Of a stretch of DNA of 64,000 nucleotides, positions 46,196 through 58,963 are shown piece by piece (position 1 is the first letter of the stretch; every line of letters starts with the position of its first letter). The stretch comes from Spinacia oleracea (taxonomy: Eukaryota > Streptophyta > Magnoliopsida > Caryophyllales > Amaranthaceae). The position numbers were made by a program, and so were the translations under genes. The notes beneath the pieces were generated by a model, which saw nothing but the letters and a program-made list of their open reading frames with translations, was not told the origin of the DNA and made no database searches. The stretch is taken from contig NC_079492.1 of NCBI RefSeq assembly GCF_020520425.1, positions 102,893,157-102,957,156 on the forward strand. Reading direction: 5' to 3'.

Positions 46196-47340
46196 TGTGG
46201 AGCCGAATATAGGTGCAATAAAATCTATCCAAACCTCCTCATATGCCTTCAGAGAAAAGGAAAAAAACAAAGTGGTATCAGCACAAACAACATTTACAAA
46301 TTTCATAGATCACAACTAGTGGAACAATTGGCCAATAATTGCAGATTTAAAACAAAAACCAAAAATAAAAATAGTGCAATGAAACTGATGTGAACACAGT
46401 TTTTCATCTCCAGACTTCAGAATATATTTCTACCATTGTAAAAAAACCTTGAACCAGGAACTGGCAAATCACCTCCCAAATAAGCCCCATTATACATTTC
46501 AGTACAACTATAGTGAAACTCATCCGTGGTCAGATTTTTTCCACCTCTGCACCCTCTCCCGTACTCAGTTCAGTATCCCTTGTCACTTCCCCCTCGCCCT
46601 CAAACAAATTTTCATAGATCACCCTCTATATTTGCTACCTATAAAACATCTCTCTCTCTTGGATTTTTCAGTTTAAATATCATTGGAAATTATGTTAAGC
46701 AAAAGACGACTACAAACCAGTGTAAATGAAGGAGAAATTAGCAAAACCACCCAACATTCTTATCTTGACTTGTTACTGGATCACAAATTAAGTCCCACTT
46801 CTGTTTATTGATTGCTATAAATTATTGCTAATCCTAACTGTATTACTTCAATTGACAGTCCCATTATCAACAATCAATTTAGCTAAACTTTCGCAATTAT
46901 CTGGAGTACCAAAATAAATCACATTAAATCAACCACAAGTTCGTCAACAATTAAGCACGTTCAGAATTATAATCCAAAGATAACAAACAATTAAAAAACA
47001 AATCCATCAGCAACAGATCATCTTACTTTGACTATAATATATCTTAGTAATTCTTCTGATTATCTGATAAAGAAGAACAAAAGCTTATTCACAGATAATT
47101 ACAACCAAAATTACTCATAAATCAAGATTTAAGCAGCTACAAAATTAAAAATTAAAAAAAAAAAAAATTAATCAACGAAGATCAATACCTAGAAAATTAA
47201 AATTTCGCGCCAACTGCAACGACGAGTAGAGTAAATAATCGTGAGAAATTTTAGCCAAAAAAAGGGGCAGAAAAAAGGGAAAGAAAATGTGAGAGTAAGG
47301 AGAAAGAATGTTAGTGTGTGTGAAACAAAAGTTGGGAAGT
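46196..47340 (-). promoter_or_regulatory. Ceramidase 5' UTR with a probable intron, and upstream region
   Basis: A polypyrimidine-AG acceptor (TTTTCTCTGAAG) precedes 46246, and a donor TAG|GTATTG lies at 47189/47188. This suggests a leader intron of about 940 bp with the first exon starting somewhere near 47200-47340. No gene is seen inside the intron. Splicing is inferred from sequence only. Confidence 0.5.
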
Positions 47341-47550
47341 TGGGAAGTTTTCTTAAAATAATGGAAAAGTGGGACCCAGTGTTTTACATGCCATTAGAAT
47401 GAAGTGAAACTTCGTCAGTTTTGGCGTTTCTATGCTGTTGCTTTACTCAAACTCAAAAATTCATTCATCATGTTCATGCCAGATTGCCAGCGACCGTATC
47501 CGGGAATTCATTACACGATTTGGGTTAGGTTACAGATCTAACAATGTCAA

Positions 47551-47722
47551 TGTACAACTAGGGTAAGCAGAAGTATTGGGTAAGCAGAAGTATTGGCTAT
47601 TTGATGTGAATATAATGATACGGGCATACGGCTTACCATAATACGGGTGACTGTGGCTCATATATATAATAATAATGTATAGTAGTACAATTACGATTAT
47701 ACCCTTAGTATGCTCTATTACA
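47551..47722 (-). repeat. Short LTR (172 bp) of Copia C
   Basis: On the minus strand it starts TGTAATAGAGC after a purine-rich tract (GAGGGGG) and ends GTTGTACA. It contains a direct duplication of GGTAAGCAGAAGTATTGG (47570-47605). The candidate TSD half is GTCAA (47546-47550). Confidence 0.7.
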
Positions 47723-49455
47723 CCCCCTCAATCTGTGCAGGAGAACCACGTGTAGATTGGACCGTAAAAACTCAAAACGCTGACCTGACAAACCTTTCGT
47801 AAAAATGGCAGCGATTTGTAACTCAGTAGGGACATATCGTATAACTAAATCACCATGAGCAACACGCTCCCAAACGAAATGATAATCTATTTTGATATGC
47901 TTGCTATGATCATGCTGAACTGGATTCACCGCAAGATAGGATGCAAAAACATTATCACAAAAGAGCTTCACGAGGGCGCAGATGACGATACCCAACTCAG
48001 CTAACAAGGAACATATCCAGAGAGTATCTTGTACCGTGTATGCAACAGCGCGGTACTCTGCTTTTGTGGAAGATTTGGAGACAGTGGGTTGCTTCTTCGA
48101 GCGCCAGGAAATTAGGTTGCCACCAAGAAAAATTGCATAACCAGTGGTGGAACGACAACTATTGGGACAACCTGCCCAATCCGTATCTGAATACTGAATA
48201 GGCAATCATGATAGACATGTTCGGGGCGGGGCGAAGCCACAAACCGTAGTATGAAGTACCTTGCAAGTACTTGTAAATACGCTTAACAACCAACAAGCGG
48301 GGTGCATGCATAAATTGGGAAACTAAATGCACAACATATGTCATATCAGGTCTTGTCATAGTCAAGTACTGTAAAGCCCCAACCATACTGCGATACTCAG
48401 TAGGATCGGATAATAAATCACCGTCTGTAATAGAAAGTGTGGTACGACTAGGAAGAGGGGTACGGACAGGTTTAGCAGTGTGCAGATGGAATTTAAGAAG
48501 TAGATCATGAACATATTTTTTCTGACACAAAAATAAACCCTTGGAAGTACGCACCGCCTGCACTCCTAGGAAGTAGTGTAGATTACCTAGATCTTTCATA
48601 GCAAACTCGACAAACAAAAGGGATATGAATTTGGTGATCAAAGGAGCCGAGTTGCCTGTGACAATGATATCGTCAACATAAAGAAGAAGATACATAATGA
48701 ATTTGTCACGACGAAAAATGAACATAGAATTATCTAAATGACAACAAAAGAAGCCCTGTTGTAACAAAAAACTGCTGAAGCGAAGATACCAAGCTCTAGG
48801 AGCCTGTTTCAGACCATAGATTGCTTTCCTAAGACAACAAATGCATGTGATTAGGAAAATCAGGATGAATGAAACATGTCGTTTGTTTCATATATACCTC
48901 CTCAATTAAGTCACCATGTAAGAACGCATTTTTAACGTCTAATTGACGAATGACCCAATAAGAGGAAAGAGCTAAAGACAAGACCAATCAAATAGTTGTT
49001 GATTTCACGACAGGGCTAAAACTCTCACAATAATCTATGCTTTCTTGCTGTCCGAACCCACGAGCAACCAGACAAGCCTTAGGCCTAATCACATTACCAT
49101 CTTCGTTGGTTTTTATCGTATAAATCCATTTTGGACCAACCAAGTTCTTTGACGCATCAAAAGGTACTAAATCCCAAGTTTTGTTGACAAGCATTACATT
49201 AATCTCTTCCGCCATAACTTCACGCCATTTCGTAATTTTATTAGCTTTTGAAAAACAAGTTGGTGCTTCTTCTTTTTCAACTGTATTGAGATTTAATATT
49301 GATTTTGGTTTAAAAATTCCATCTTTAGCACGTGTTCGCATTTCGTGAACATTGCTTGTAGAGGGAACCGAAAAAATACCATTCGAAAGAGGTGCAATAG
49401 CGGGTGTGGCATGGACCGAGGACAAGGAAGACAATGAATTTGTGTAGGCATTGGT
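47723..49455 (-). pseudogene. Copia C pol 3' part: reverse transcriptase and RNase H, broken
   Basis: Fragments in order on the minus strand: a linker and reverse-transcriptase start (MRTRAKDGIFKPK, WREVMAEEINVM, WDLVPF, KWIYTIKTNEDG) at 49434-48988; a shifted middle piece with [13 protein letters not shown] near 48900; RT core LLLYVDDIIVTGN and MKDLGNLHYFLGVQ (48767-48159); and RNase H with DTDWAGCPNSCRSTTGYA and SSTKAEYRAVA (48205-47705). Several shifts and stops make it inactive. Upstream parts are missing: near 49455 it meets other repeat sequence and then Copia B at 49487. Confidence 0.88.
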
Positions 49456-49486
49456 CTAGGGGTGGCAATGGATCGGAGGTGGATCG
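49456..49486. other. Short repeat segment flanking Copia B
   Basis: AGGGGTGGCAATGGATCGG-type text continues across Copia B at 58915-58963 (GGTGGAGCTTCATCCGCCCC). It is a piece of another dispersed repeat into which B inserted, and it carries B's TSD GATCG. Confidence 0.55.
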
Positions 49487-50539
49487 TGTAGGGGAATACA
49501 GTTAAACATAATAACATGTGCGGAACAATCCCCAAAGCTAGGAAACATGCATAAAGCACAGATTAAGCAAACTTACATTCGAAGCGTGTTTTCCACAATA
49601 ATCTGTCAACGAACACGAACAAAGAACTCCACTTGTCGTTCCTCTACTTGGTTCACCAACACGATCAGATCCGTCTTGATAATCGTAGCTTAGACAATTG
49701 ATCAAGATACTTTTCTTTTGGGAAGAACTCACTTTGGAGGCACAGAGAGAATTAGAGTTCTCTGTGTCTCTAGGGTTTGAGTAATATGAATTGTGCTAAG
49801 TTGGAAATTGGGTTGTAAGGTTATTTACATAACCTTACTAACCGACCAAGCTAAGAAGCAAGGCCGGCTAGCAAGCCGTGCAAGCCAAGCAACACGGACC
49901 GCACGCCCGCGCCCAGCGACACACTGCAGGCCGAAGCCCATAGCGCGCGCGCCGAGCAGCTGGGCCGTGGGCCTTGCTCGCTCGTCGCTGCTGTGCGCTA
50001 TTGCGTGCTGTTGCGTGCTCGCGCCCAATGGGCTTGCCTTGCTCGCCCTTGCTCGCGAGCTTGTTGGCTCGTTGGGCCTTGCACGCTTACGTGCTTGGCT
50101 CGACGGGCCGGCAATTCCGATGCCCTTCGTATTCGCGATTTAATATATTTCCGATATATTATTTATCGTTTCGTATAAGACGAATCACCGTTGTACGATA
50201 CGATTTATTCGTGTCGCCCAGCTTACGAATATTCGCGATACGATATACGATTCCGACAAAGGTCGTATCGTATAATACGTTTCCAACTAATTCCCGAAAA
50301 GCTATTAAATGAATTTCCGATTCATTTAATCCGGTGATCTGTTACGTGTCATTGGTGTGACCTTGTAGGTTCAGTCAAGAGTAAGTTGTGAGTTCAATAT
50401 CCATTAGAACTCACTGATCGGAAGCATTGCTCCAGCTAGCTGTTCCGATCACTTGATCTCACTGAATTAATTGTTCGCAATTAATCTGAACCTTGGTATT
50501 AGACTTAATGCACCTTGGGTGAAGGACATATTTCCTTCA
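49487..50539 (-). repeat. 3' LTR of Copia B
   Basis: 1053 bp with TGTAGGGG...TTTCCTTCA ends on the plus strand. Compared with the 5' copy it has extra bases near 49627 (ACTCC) and a duplicated GTGCTGTTGC near 50005. The centre is GC-rich with repeated GCTCGC/CGCGCG; the part nearest its plus-strand end carries CGTATCG/CGATACGA motifs. Confidence 0.93.
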
Positions 50540-50553
50540 ATCTCCCACTTGTC
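50540..50553 (-). other. Polypurine tract of Copia B
   Basis: On the minus strand it reads GACAAGTGGGAGAT directly before the LTR start TGAAGGAAAT. Confidence 0.8.
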
Positions 50554-51382
50554 ATTCAGACAAGTGTGCATCCACATTCCTTTGTCGCTTAGTGTTACTT
50601 ACTGAACATAAGGTAAGATCCAAGCCATCCTTATTAGGTCCAGAAGTGTTTCTCGGATTACAGAGTTCAACTGTCAAACTTTTGCAGAAGGTTAAGCCTA
50701 ACCATTCTGAGCACGGCCATGCATTTTACAGTATCTAACTCTCCGAGAGGCCTTGTTACACAACAACACCATATCCTATCAAAGATAGGAGGACAATCCA
50801 TTCTTGCAATCTATGAACACTCACTTTGATTCATAGTACGCCCAATAACTTCTTTTATAGCCTCCTTTTACGGTGCGACGTTTAGCTAGTATCAAAGCGA
50901 ACTAATTCTCAAACGAGCAGACATAATCGCTCATGTTCTGAGGAACGGTTTCTAATCACCATTAATGAGAACTACCTATGACATGACTTTAATCTCTTAA
51001 AGCGTTCTCATGGTCAATCCGATACAAGATCCAATAAGTATCTATGCAAAAGATTCTGACATCCAGTCACTCTAGTTCAAGAAACAGAACTAAGTAATCT
51101 ACTTGCAATCTAATCTTCATTAGTCATTGGTCGTCCACCTTTCAATGACCTGGATTAGGGATCCTTTGTGACTTCAATATTCAAGTTCACTTATGGGTGT
51201 TTCTTTGTCAAAGAATCCATCTTGACATCCCATTTGAATGATTTGAATCACATGGACTTATCATTTAATTCTAAACCACAATTAAATGAATATGAAATAA
51301 ATAAATTTCATAAATATGAAATGGTTAAACCAATTGTTTTAAACATAGATTTAACAGATATTCTAAAACAATACTTAGAAAA
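50554..51382 (-). other. 3' untranslated region of Copia B
   Basis: About 830 bp between the RNase H stop and the PPT. No frame with a domain. Element D has the matching sequence in its 3' part, before and after its MITE. Confidence 0.7.
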
Positions 51383-54300
51383 TCAAATCCATTCTCCAAC
51401 ATGCTTGATTCCCATTTTTGCTACATGTGCGTTGTGTTTCACTTGTGGCAACGGTTTAGTCAATGGATCCGCGACGTTGTCGTCAGTTCCAACCTTGCAA
51501 ATCTCGATTTCCTTTCTTTCAACGATCTCTCGAAGTATGTGAAATTGCCGCAGTACGTGCTTGGACTTCTGGTGGCTCCTAGGCTCCTTTGCCTGGGCAA
51601 TGGCTCCGCTATTGTCGCAATACAAAGCCACTGGTCCTTTAATGGAGGGGACAACACCAAGTTCTTCGATGAACTTTTGAATCCAAACAACTTCCTTTGC
51701 TGCTTCTGAGGCGGCAATGTACTCGGCTTCAGTTGTAGAATCCGCAATAGTGCTTTGCTTAGCACTTTTCCAGCTTACTGCTCCGCCGTTGAGGCAGAAC
51801 ACAAACCCAGACTGTGATCTGAAATCATCTCTGTCGGTTTGAAAGCTTGCGTCCGTATAGCCCTTAACAATCAACTCATCTGTACCACCATAAACCAGAA
51901 ACTGATCCTTAGTTCTTTTCAGGTAATTTAGGATGTTCTTGGCAGCAGTCCAATGCGCCTCACCTGGTTCTGACTGGTACCTGCTCGTTGCACTGAGTGC
52001 GAACGAAACATCCGGCCTTGTACAAATCATAGCATACATGATGCATCCAATAGCTGAAGCATATGGAATTCCACTCATCTTTCTACGCTCATCAGATGTT
52101 TTGGGACACTGATTCTTGCTTAGATATACGCCATGTGACATGGGTAGATGACCTCTCTTGGCTTCCATCATATTGAACCTAGCTAGCACTTTGTCAATGT
52201 AAGTGCCTTGGCTTAGTCCAATCATCCTCTTAGATCTATCCCTATAGATCTTGATGCCCAATATGTAATGTGCCTCTCCTAAGTCCTTCATTGAGAAACA
52301 CTTCCCGAGCCAAGTGTTTACATACTCCAACATAGGAATGTTGTTTCCAATAAGCAGTATGTCGTCAACATACAAGACTAGGAATGCAATTTTACTCCCA
52401 CTGACCTTCTTGTATACACAAGATTCGTCCTGATTCTTGATGAAGCCAAACTTATTGACTGCTTCATCAAATCGTTTATTCCAACTCCTTGATGCCTGCT
52501 TTAGTCCGTAGATGGACTTCTTAAGCTTGCATACCTTTCCTTGGTTCTTTTGATCAACAAAACCCTCCGGCTGTGTCATGAACACAGTCTCTTCAAGAAC
52601 ACCGTTCAAGAAGGCAGTTTTGACATCCATTTGCCATATTTCATAGTCATGAAAAGCGGCAATCGCAAGGATTATCCGAATAGACTTAAGCATCGCGACT
52701 GGAGAAAAGGTTTCATCGTAGTCAACGCCGTGAACTTGCCTGTAACCTTTTGCTACCAATCTAGCCTTATATATGTATACAATTCCATCTTTGTCTTTCT
52801 TCAACTTGAAGACCCATTTGCATCCGATAGGTGTGAACCCATCCGGCAAATCAACCAAATCCCAGACTTGATTTTCAGACATGGAGTCTATTTCAGATTG
52901 CATGGCCTCTAACCATTTAATGGAGCTTGGGCTCGTCATAGCTTGCTTGTAAGTCAAAGGTTCATCACTATCCAATACGAGAACGTCTAAGTTTTCAGTC
53001 AAGAGGACGCCTGTCCATCTGTCCGGCTGAAAAATAGTTCTATTTGACCTACGAGGGGCAACACCGTTTTGAGGAACTACTCCCACTGGCTCTTCTAAAG
53101 ACCTTGGAGGTTCGTCAACTTGAACTTCTTCTAAAGAGTTCTGAGTTCGTTGTTCGTCTCGAATCTCTTCGAGGTCTATTATTCTCCCACTTGTCAATTT
53201 GGAAATATGACTTCTTTCCAAAAAGACACCGTCACGAGCAACGAATACCTTGTTGTCTGACTTGTTGTAGAAATAATACCCCATAGTTTCTTTTGGATAC
53301 CCAACGAAGAAACATTTGTCAGATTTAGGTTGTAGCTTGTCCGAAATTAATCGCTTGACATATGCTTCGCAACCCCAAATCTTCAGAAAAGACAACTTTG
53401 GAAGTTTCCCAGTCCATAATTCGTATGGAGTCTTTTCAACAGCTTTTGACGGAGCACGATTCAGTGTGAGTGCTGCAGTTTGCAACGCATGTCCCTAGAA
53501 CTGTAAAGGAAGTTCGGCCTGACCCATCATTGACCTGACCATATCGAGTAAGGTCCTGTTTCTCCGTTCCGACACTCCATTCCATTGAGGTGTCCCCAGA
53601 GCAGTCAATTCAAAAAGAATACCACATTCTTTTAGATGGTCATCAAACTCGTGGCTAAGATATTCACCTCCTCGATCCGATCTTAGAGCTTTGATTTTCT
53701 TGCCATGTTGATTCTCTACTTCATTTTGAAATTCTCTGAATTTCTCAAACGATTCAGACTTGTGCTTCATTAAGTAAATATAGCCATATCTACTGAAGTC
53801 GTCCGTAAACGTTATGAAATAGCTGAACTCACCTCTAGCTTTCGTACTCATAGGCCCACATACATCCGTATGTATTAGCCCTAGTAGTTTGCTTGCTCTT
53901 TCTCCCACCTTTGAGAAAGGTTGCTTTGTCATTTTTCCAAGTAAACAAGATTCGCATTGATCAATCTTCTCTAAGTCGAATGATTCTAGAATTCCTTTCC
54001 GTTGAAGTAATTCCATGCGCTTTATGTTTATATGGCCTAATCGACAATGCCACAGAAATGTGAGATCCGAATCACCAGTTTTAGCCTTTTTGGTATTTAT
54101 GTTATAAATGCGTTTGCTCGTATCTAGCACATAAAGACCGTTTTCTTGTTGTGCTGAACCATAAAACATTCCATTCAAAGAAAAAGAACAACTATTGTCT
54201 TTAAATTGAAAACTAAAACCTTTAGAATCCAAACTTGAAACGGAAATGATGTTTCTGGTGATACTAGGAACATAGTAACAGTTTTCTAATTCCAAAACAA

Positions 54301-55357
54301 ACCCACTAGGCAAAGAAATAAAATAAGATCCTACGACTAATGCAGCAATCCGTGCTCCATTTCCCACGCGTAGATCCATCTCGCCTTTATCAAGCCTTCT
54401 ACTTCTCCTTAGTCCCTGTGAATTGGAACATAAGTGTGAGCCACAACCAGTATCTAATACCCAAGAAGTAGAATTAGCAAGATTACAATGTATAACATAT
54501 ATACTTGAAGGAGAAGCAACGTTTCCATTCTTCTCATCTTCCTTTATCTTCAAGCAATCCCTCTTCCAATGCCCCTTCTTCTTGCAGTAGAAGCATTCAG
54601 AGTCGGCAGGAGAACGAGTCGCCCTTTTCTATTTACCAGAACTGGCGCCGTTGGACTTGGATGAGGGCGAAGCCTTGCCCTTACCCTTCTTGCCCTTATT
54701 CTTGCCTGATTTCTTGAAGTTCTTGCCCTTACGCACCGTAAGCATATCGTGCTTGTTCTCTTGCTTGAGCGTCTTTTCAGCGGTTTTCAGCATACCGTGA
54801 AGCTCAGTAAGAGATTTCTCCATGCTATTCATGTTGTAATTCAACTTGAACTGATCATAGCCATTATGAAGCGAATGGAGAATGATGTCAATAGCCATTT
54901 CATTTGAGACGTCAGAATCTAGAGCTCTCATGTTCTCAAAGAGTCCAATCATTTTAAGAATATGTGGGCTCACTGGTTCTCCTATCTTGAGCTTAGTCTC
55001 AAGGATCAACCTCTGAGTCTCGAATCTTTCGATTCTGGCTTGGTCCTGAAACATGTTCTTCAACTCCGAGATGATTTGGTAAGCATCCGAGTTAATGAAC
55101 GTTTTCTGAAGTTCAGGACTCATGGATGCAAGCATCACACATTTGATATCCCTGTTGGCCTGAATCCAACGATTAAGGGCAGCTTGAGTTACCTCCGGCC
55201 CAACCTCTTGCGGTAACTCTTCCTCAAGGACATATTCTTTTTCCTCATGCATAAGAACTATTTGTAAGTTCCTTTGCCAGTCGAGGAAATTGTTGCCATT
55301 CAACTTCTCCTTGTCGAGAATTGAACGCAGATTGAAAGTGTTAATTTTTGCGGCCAT
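51383..55357 (-). pseudogene. Copia B gag-pol polyprotein with two in-frame TAG codons
   Basis: One continuous frame of 1325 codons from ATG 55355-55357 to the stop at 51383. It is interrupted only by TAG at 54629-54631 and at 53495-53497; all three open pieces are in the same frame. Order: gag (UBN2-type, about 55357-54700); zinc knuckle CFYCKKKGHWKRDC (about 54600-54555, just past the first TAG); protease with WVLDTGCGSHL (about 54455); GAG-pre-integrase LWHCRLGHI (about 54050); integrase core with HTDVCGPM and SDRGGEY, ending near the second TAG; reverse transcriptase with YVDD (about 52360-52372); RNase H with [10 protein letters not shown] and [16 protein letters not shown]; tail [10 protein letters not shown]. 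The first TAG separates gag from its zinc knuckle and the second lies at the integrase end, so as read no full polyprotein is made. Domain order protease-integrase-RT-RNase H defines Ty1/Copia. Confidence 0.93.
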
Positions 55358-55940
55358 TTGATTACTACAATCGAAAAGAATTTGCAATAAATAACCATTC
55401 ATACAATTAAATAACTTTGAAATAAAAGCAAAACATGCAATCATTAAATTAGCTATTAAAACATTTCATTCATGCAAAAAGCAAAAACATGGTCCAAAAT
55501 GAATGAAACGATTCCAAGACCCCAAAAGTCCTAAATCCTTAAGCAGCTTTAGCATGTCTTAAGTAGTTTAAGATTTTAGGTAAGCAAAACCTATTGCTAG
55601 TAATCTCCAAATTACTCTTGGTTAATAAATTAATGCCATAATTTATCCCATTGCCACAACTTAATGCCATTGTTGTTTGAGTTGTAACCACAATGAACGT
55701 GCTCCTTTAGGACGCCTTACCACCTAAGTCAACTAAAATAGCACCTCGCTTTAGCGTAAATCTACTATCTTAGATCCCTAGATTTTTGTAAGTGTTGATT
55801 TGGAAGGCAATTTTTAAACTCAATATTACTTGGACCTAGTTGTTTCTATGTTGGTTCGATTATTAAGTGAACTTAAAACTAATCTATTCATAGGAAACAA
55901 CCTGTTCATGCAAAGCATACTTACATTCATACATTCACGC

Positions 55941-56023
<83 letters not shown>

Positions 56024-57856
56024 TTGCATAAATGGTGATCTAGTATGGCCCAAAACATCTTGTCTTGAAGCATCCAATCTTCATCACCTCCTTGTTAGCT
56101 TGGCATCGTCTTGAATCTTCGTTCAAATGCTAACTTAACGTTCTAAACTTAGAAATACTTGAAAATAATAAAATTACATCAAAATTTCCATGGTGCGCAG
56201 ACCATATTTAAAACTTTACATTCAAAGATAGAACGGTACGCAGACCGTATTTAACTATCCTAAATTGGCCATACTAGTCACTTGGAGTACCTGCATTGCA
56301 TATAATATATATTCTATGCATTCACCCATTCGTATGCTAAAACGAATGGCCCATGTTAATATGCAAGTATTTACGTGAATTAATTAAAATTCACGTTCAC
56401 ATAAACGCGTCCTAAAAGATTAATCAATTTTCAAATTATTAATCCTTAGACTTTATTCTAATTAAAATTGAATTTAATCAAAATAATGCGACCTACGAAA
56501 TAATTAAAATAATTATTTCATTTTAATTTGATTTAGTGGCTCCCACTCAAACCAATAATTATTCTGGAAAATTAATTATGAAATATTAAATTAAAACTCG
56601 CGGCCCGGCCCAAGCAAATAAAATATTAAATTAAATATCCCGTTAGCCCAAATTAATGCAAATATACGAAGCCCAACGAATTAAACGATTTTTAATAAAA
56701 AAAAGTCCAATTGCTAAATCGGGCTAGGCTTGCGCCCAGCCCCGCCTTGCGTGAGGCCCAAGAGCACACGAGCAAAGCTCGCGCACCCCCAGCCCCATCG
56801 CGCGCGCGCACGCACCGCGTCCCCGCAGCCATGCTGCCCCTACGCTGCGTGTTGTGCATCGTGTGTGTGCTAGACGTCGCAAGGCTTGCGCCTCGCTTCG
56901 TCGCAGCCCCGCAAGCTCCCTCGCCTGCCCCTTCCTCGCCTAGCGCGCACGAGGCACGCAGCACAGCTGCTGCTGCCCGTGTCGCGTGGCTCGGCCTGAG
57001 CGCAATGGCCTCGTATGGCTCGCCGAGCCATACTTCCATCATGCTCATGTTCGTGTTTTTGGTTCGTAATACGGAACAACTTAATTAAAATTAAATTTAA
57101 TTCACGAACTTGCATTAATTTTATTTTTCAAAAAAAAGTTACGATTTTTATTTTCGAAAAACAACGATTTTAAACGATTTAATAAACTTTAACGACAATC
57201 CAATTTCGTAAAATTATTAAATCAAGGGCTAACAATATTCAAACTTTTAAAAACGAACGAATCAACATTAAAGTTTGAACTTTTAATTAATAAAATCCGA
57301 AGCTTTAAATCGTTCATAAACAATTAAATTTCAGATTATTAATAATTTGGTTTAAGTGCGATTAAAATTAACGAAACCATTCAAAATTTTAATCCAATAA
57401 TTTTTAAAATTAGCCACTGACCCATGAAATTATACCCCCTTCCCCAATTAACCGAATTATTAAACCAAAATTAATTAAAATTCAATTAGGGTTTCAAATT
57501 TTACGAATTGGGGAAAGGCAAAATTAGGGTTTATACTTATCGAAAAAATATGAAATTTTTACCAGAGATCAAGCATCTACCCAGCAACATTGTGTCAAAT
57601 TGAATTACTGTCCGACATTTTTAATTTTCGAGCCTGTTTTCGCAATTCTATTCCCATGAGTTGATCTTAGAAAATCGTTTTCCATCAGATTAGGGTTTTA
57701 AAAGTCGAAAAAGCGATGATTTTTGATTTCGGACCTGATTATACGCAACTCATCCAATAATTCGTAAAAAAATTCCGAAAAATCAACAAAAAATCCAAAA
57801 TTTCGACAGATGCAAAAACAATAATAATCATGCTAATTCATGATTTGAATACATAA
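55358..57856 (-). other. Untranslated leader of Copia B
   Basis: 2.5 kb between PBS and gag. It contains a (TA)n microsatellite and a GC-rich island (about 56700-57030) comparable in place to the islands of A1 and A2. Frames in the island are artefacts of composition. Confidence 0.75.
55944..56019. repeat. (TA)n microsatellite, about 38 units
   Basis: An uninterrupted TA run of about 76 bp inside the leader of Copia B. Confidence 0.97.
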
Positions 57857-57870
57857 GGCTCTGATACCAC
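57857..57870 (-). other. Primer-binding site of Copia B
   Basis: On the minus strand GTGGTATCAGAGCC directly follows the 5' LTR end. TGGTATCAGAGCC is the standard plant Copia site complementary to initiator Met-tRNA. Confidence 0.9.
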
Positions 57871-58909
57871 TGTAGGGGAATACAGTTAAACATAATAACA
57901 TGTGCGGAACAATCCCCAAAGCCAGGAAACATGTATAAAGCACAGATTAAGCAAACTTACATTCGAAACGTGTTTTCCACAATAATCTGTCAACGAACAC
58001 GAACAAAGACCACTTGTCGTTCCTCTACTTGGTTCACCAATACGATCAGATCCGTCTTGATAATCGTAGCTTAGACAATTGATCAAGATACTTTGCTTTT
58101 GGGAAGAACTCACTTTGGAGGCACAGAGAGAATTAGGGTTCTCTGTGTCTCTAGGGTTTGAGTAATATGAATTGTGCTAAGTTGGAAATTGGGTTGTAAG
58201 GTTATTTACATAACCTTACTAACCGACCAAGCTAAGACGCAAGGCTGGCTAGCAAGCCGTGCAAGCCAAACAACACGGACCGCACGCCCGCACCCAGCGA
58301 CACACTGCAGGCCGAAGCCCACAGCGCGCGCGTCGAGCAGCTGGGCCGTGGGCCTTGCTCGCTCGTTGCTGCTGTGCGCTATTGCGTGCTCGCGCCCAAT
58401 GGGCTGGCCTTGCTCGCCCTTGCTCGCGAGCTTGCTGGCTCGTTGGGCCTTGCACGCTTACGTGCTTGGCTCGACGGGCCGGCAACTCCGATGCCCTTCG
58501 TATTCGCGATTTAATATATTTCAGATATATTATTTATCGTTTCGTATACGACGAATCACCGTTGTACGATACGATTTATTCGTGTCGCCCAGATTACGAA
58601 TATTCGCGATACGATATACGATTCCGACAAAGGTCGTATCGTATAATACGTTTCCAACTAATTCCCGAAAAGCTATTAAATGAATTTCCGATTCATTTAA
58701 TCCGGTGATCTGTTACGTGTCATTGGTGTGACCTTGTAGGTTCAGTCAAGAGTAAGTTGTGAGTTCAATATCCATTAGAACTCACTGATCGGAAGCATTG
58801 CTCCAGCTAGCTGTTCCGATCACTTGATCTCACTGAATTAATTGTTCGCAATTAATCTGAACCTTGGTATTAGACTTAATGACCTTGGGTGAAGGAAATA
58901 TTTCCTTCA
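57871..58909 (-). repeat. 5' LTR of Copia B
   Basis: 1039 bp, closely matching 49487-50539 and the solo LTR at 35778-36820. On the minus strand it starts TGAAGGAAATATTTCC and ends CCCCTACA. Confidence 0.93.
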
Positions 58910-58963
58910 GATCGGGTGGAGCTTCATCCGCCCCCATCCTCCATCACCCGATTTACCCCTATC

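Larger units (their letters stand above)
49487..58909 (-). mobile_element. Near-intact Copia retrotransposon B (9423 bp)
   Basis: Minus-strand element with LTRs 57871-58909 (5') and 49487-50539 (3'), and an exact 5-bp TSD GATCG at 49482-49486 and 58910-58914. The PBS, long leader, single gag-pol frame and PPT are all present. The LTRs differ by roughly 20 substitutions and a few small indels by eye. Coding damage is limited to two in-frame TAG codons. Relatives in the window are the solo LTR at 35778 and the truncated element D. Confidence 0.95.

Noticed and set aside
46196..46306. Longer N-terminus for ceramidase from the upstream ATG near 46306
   Set aside because: A good splice acceptor at about 46246 lies between the two ATGs, and the downstream ATG gives a normal signal peptide.
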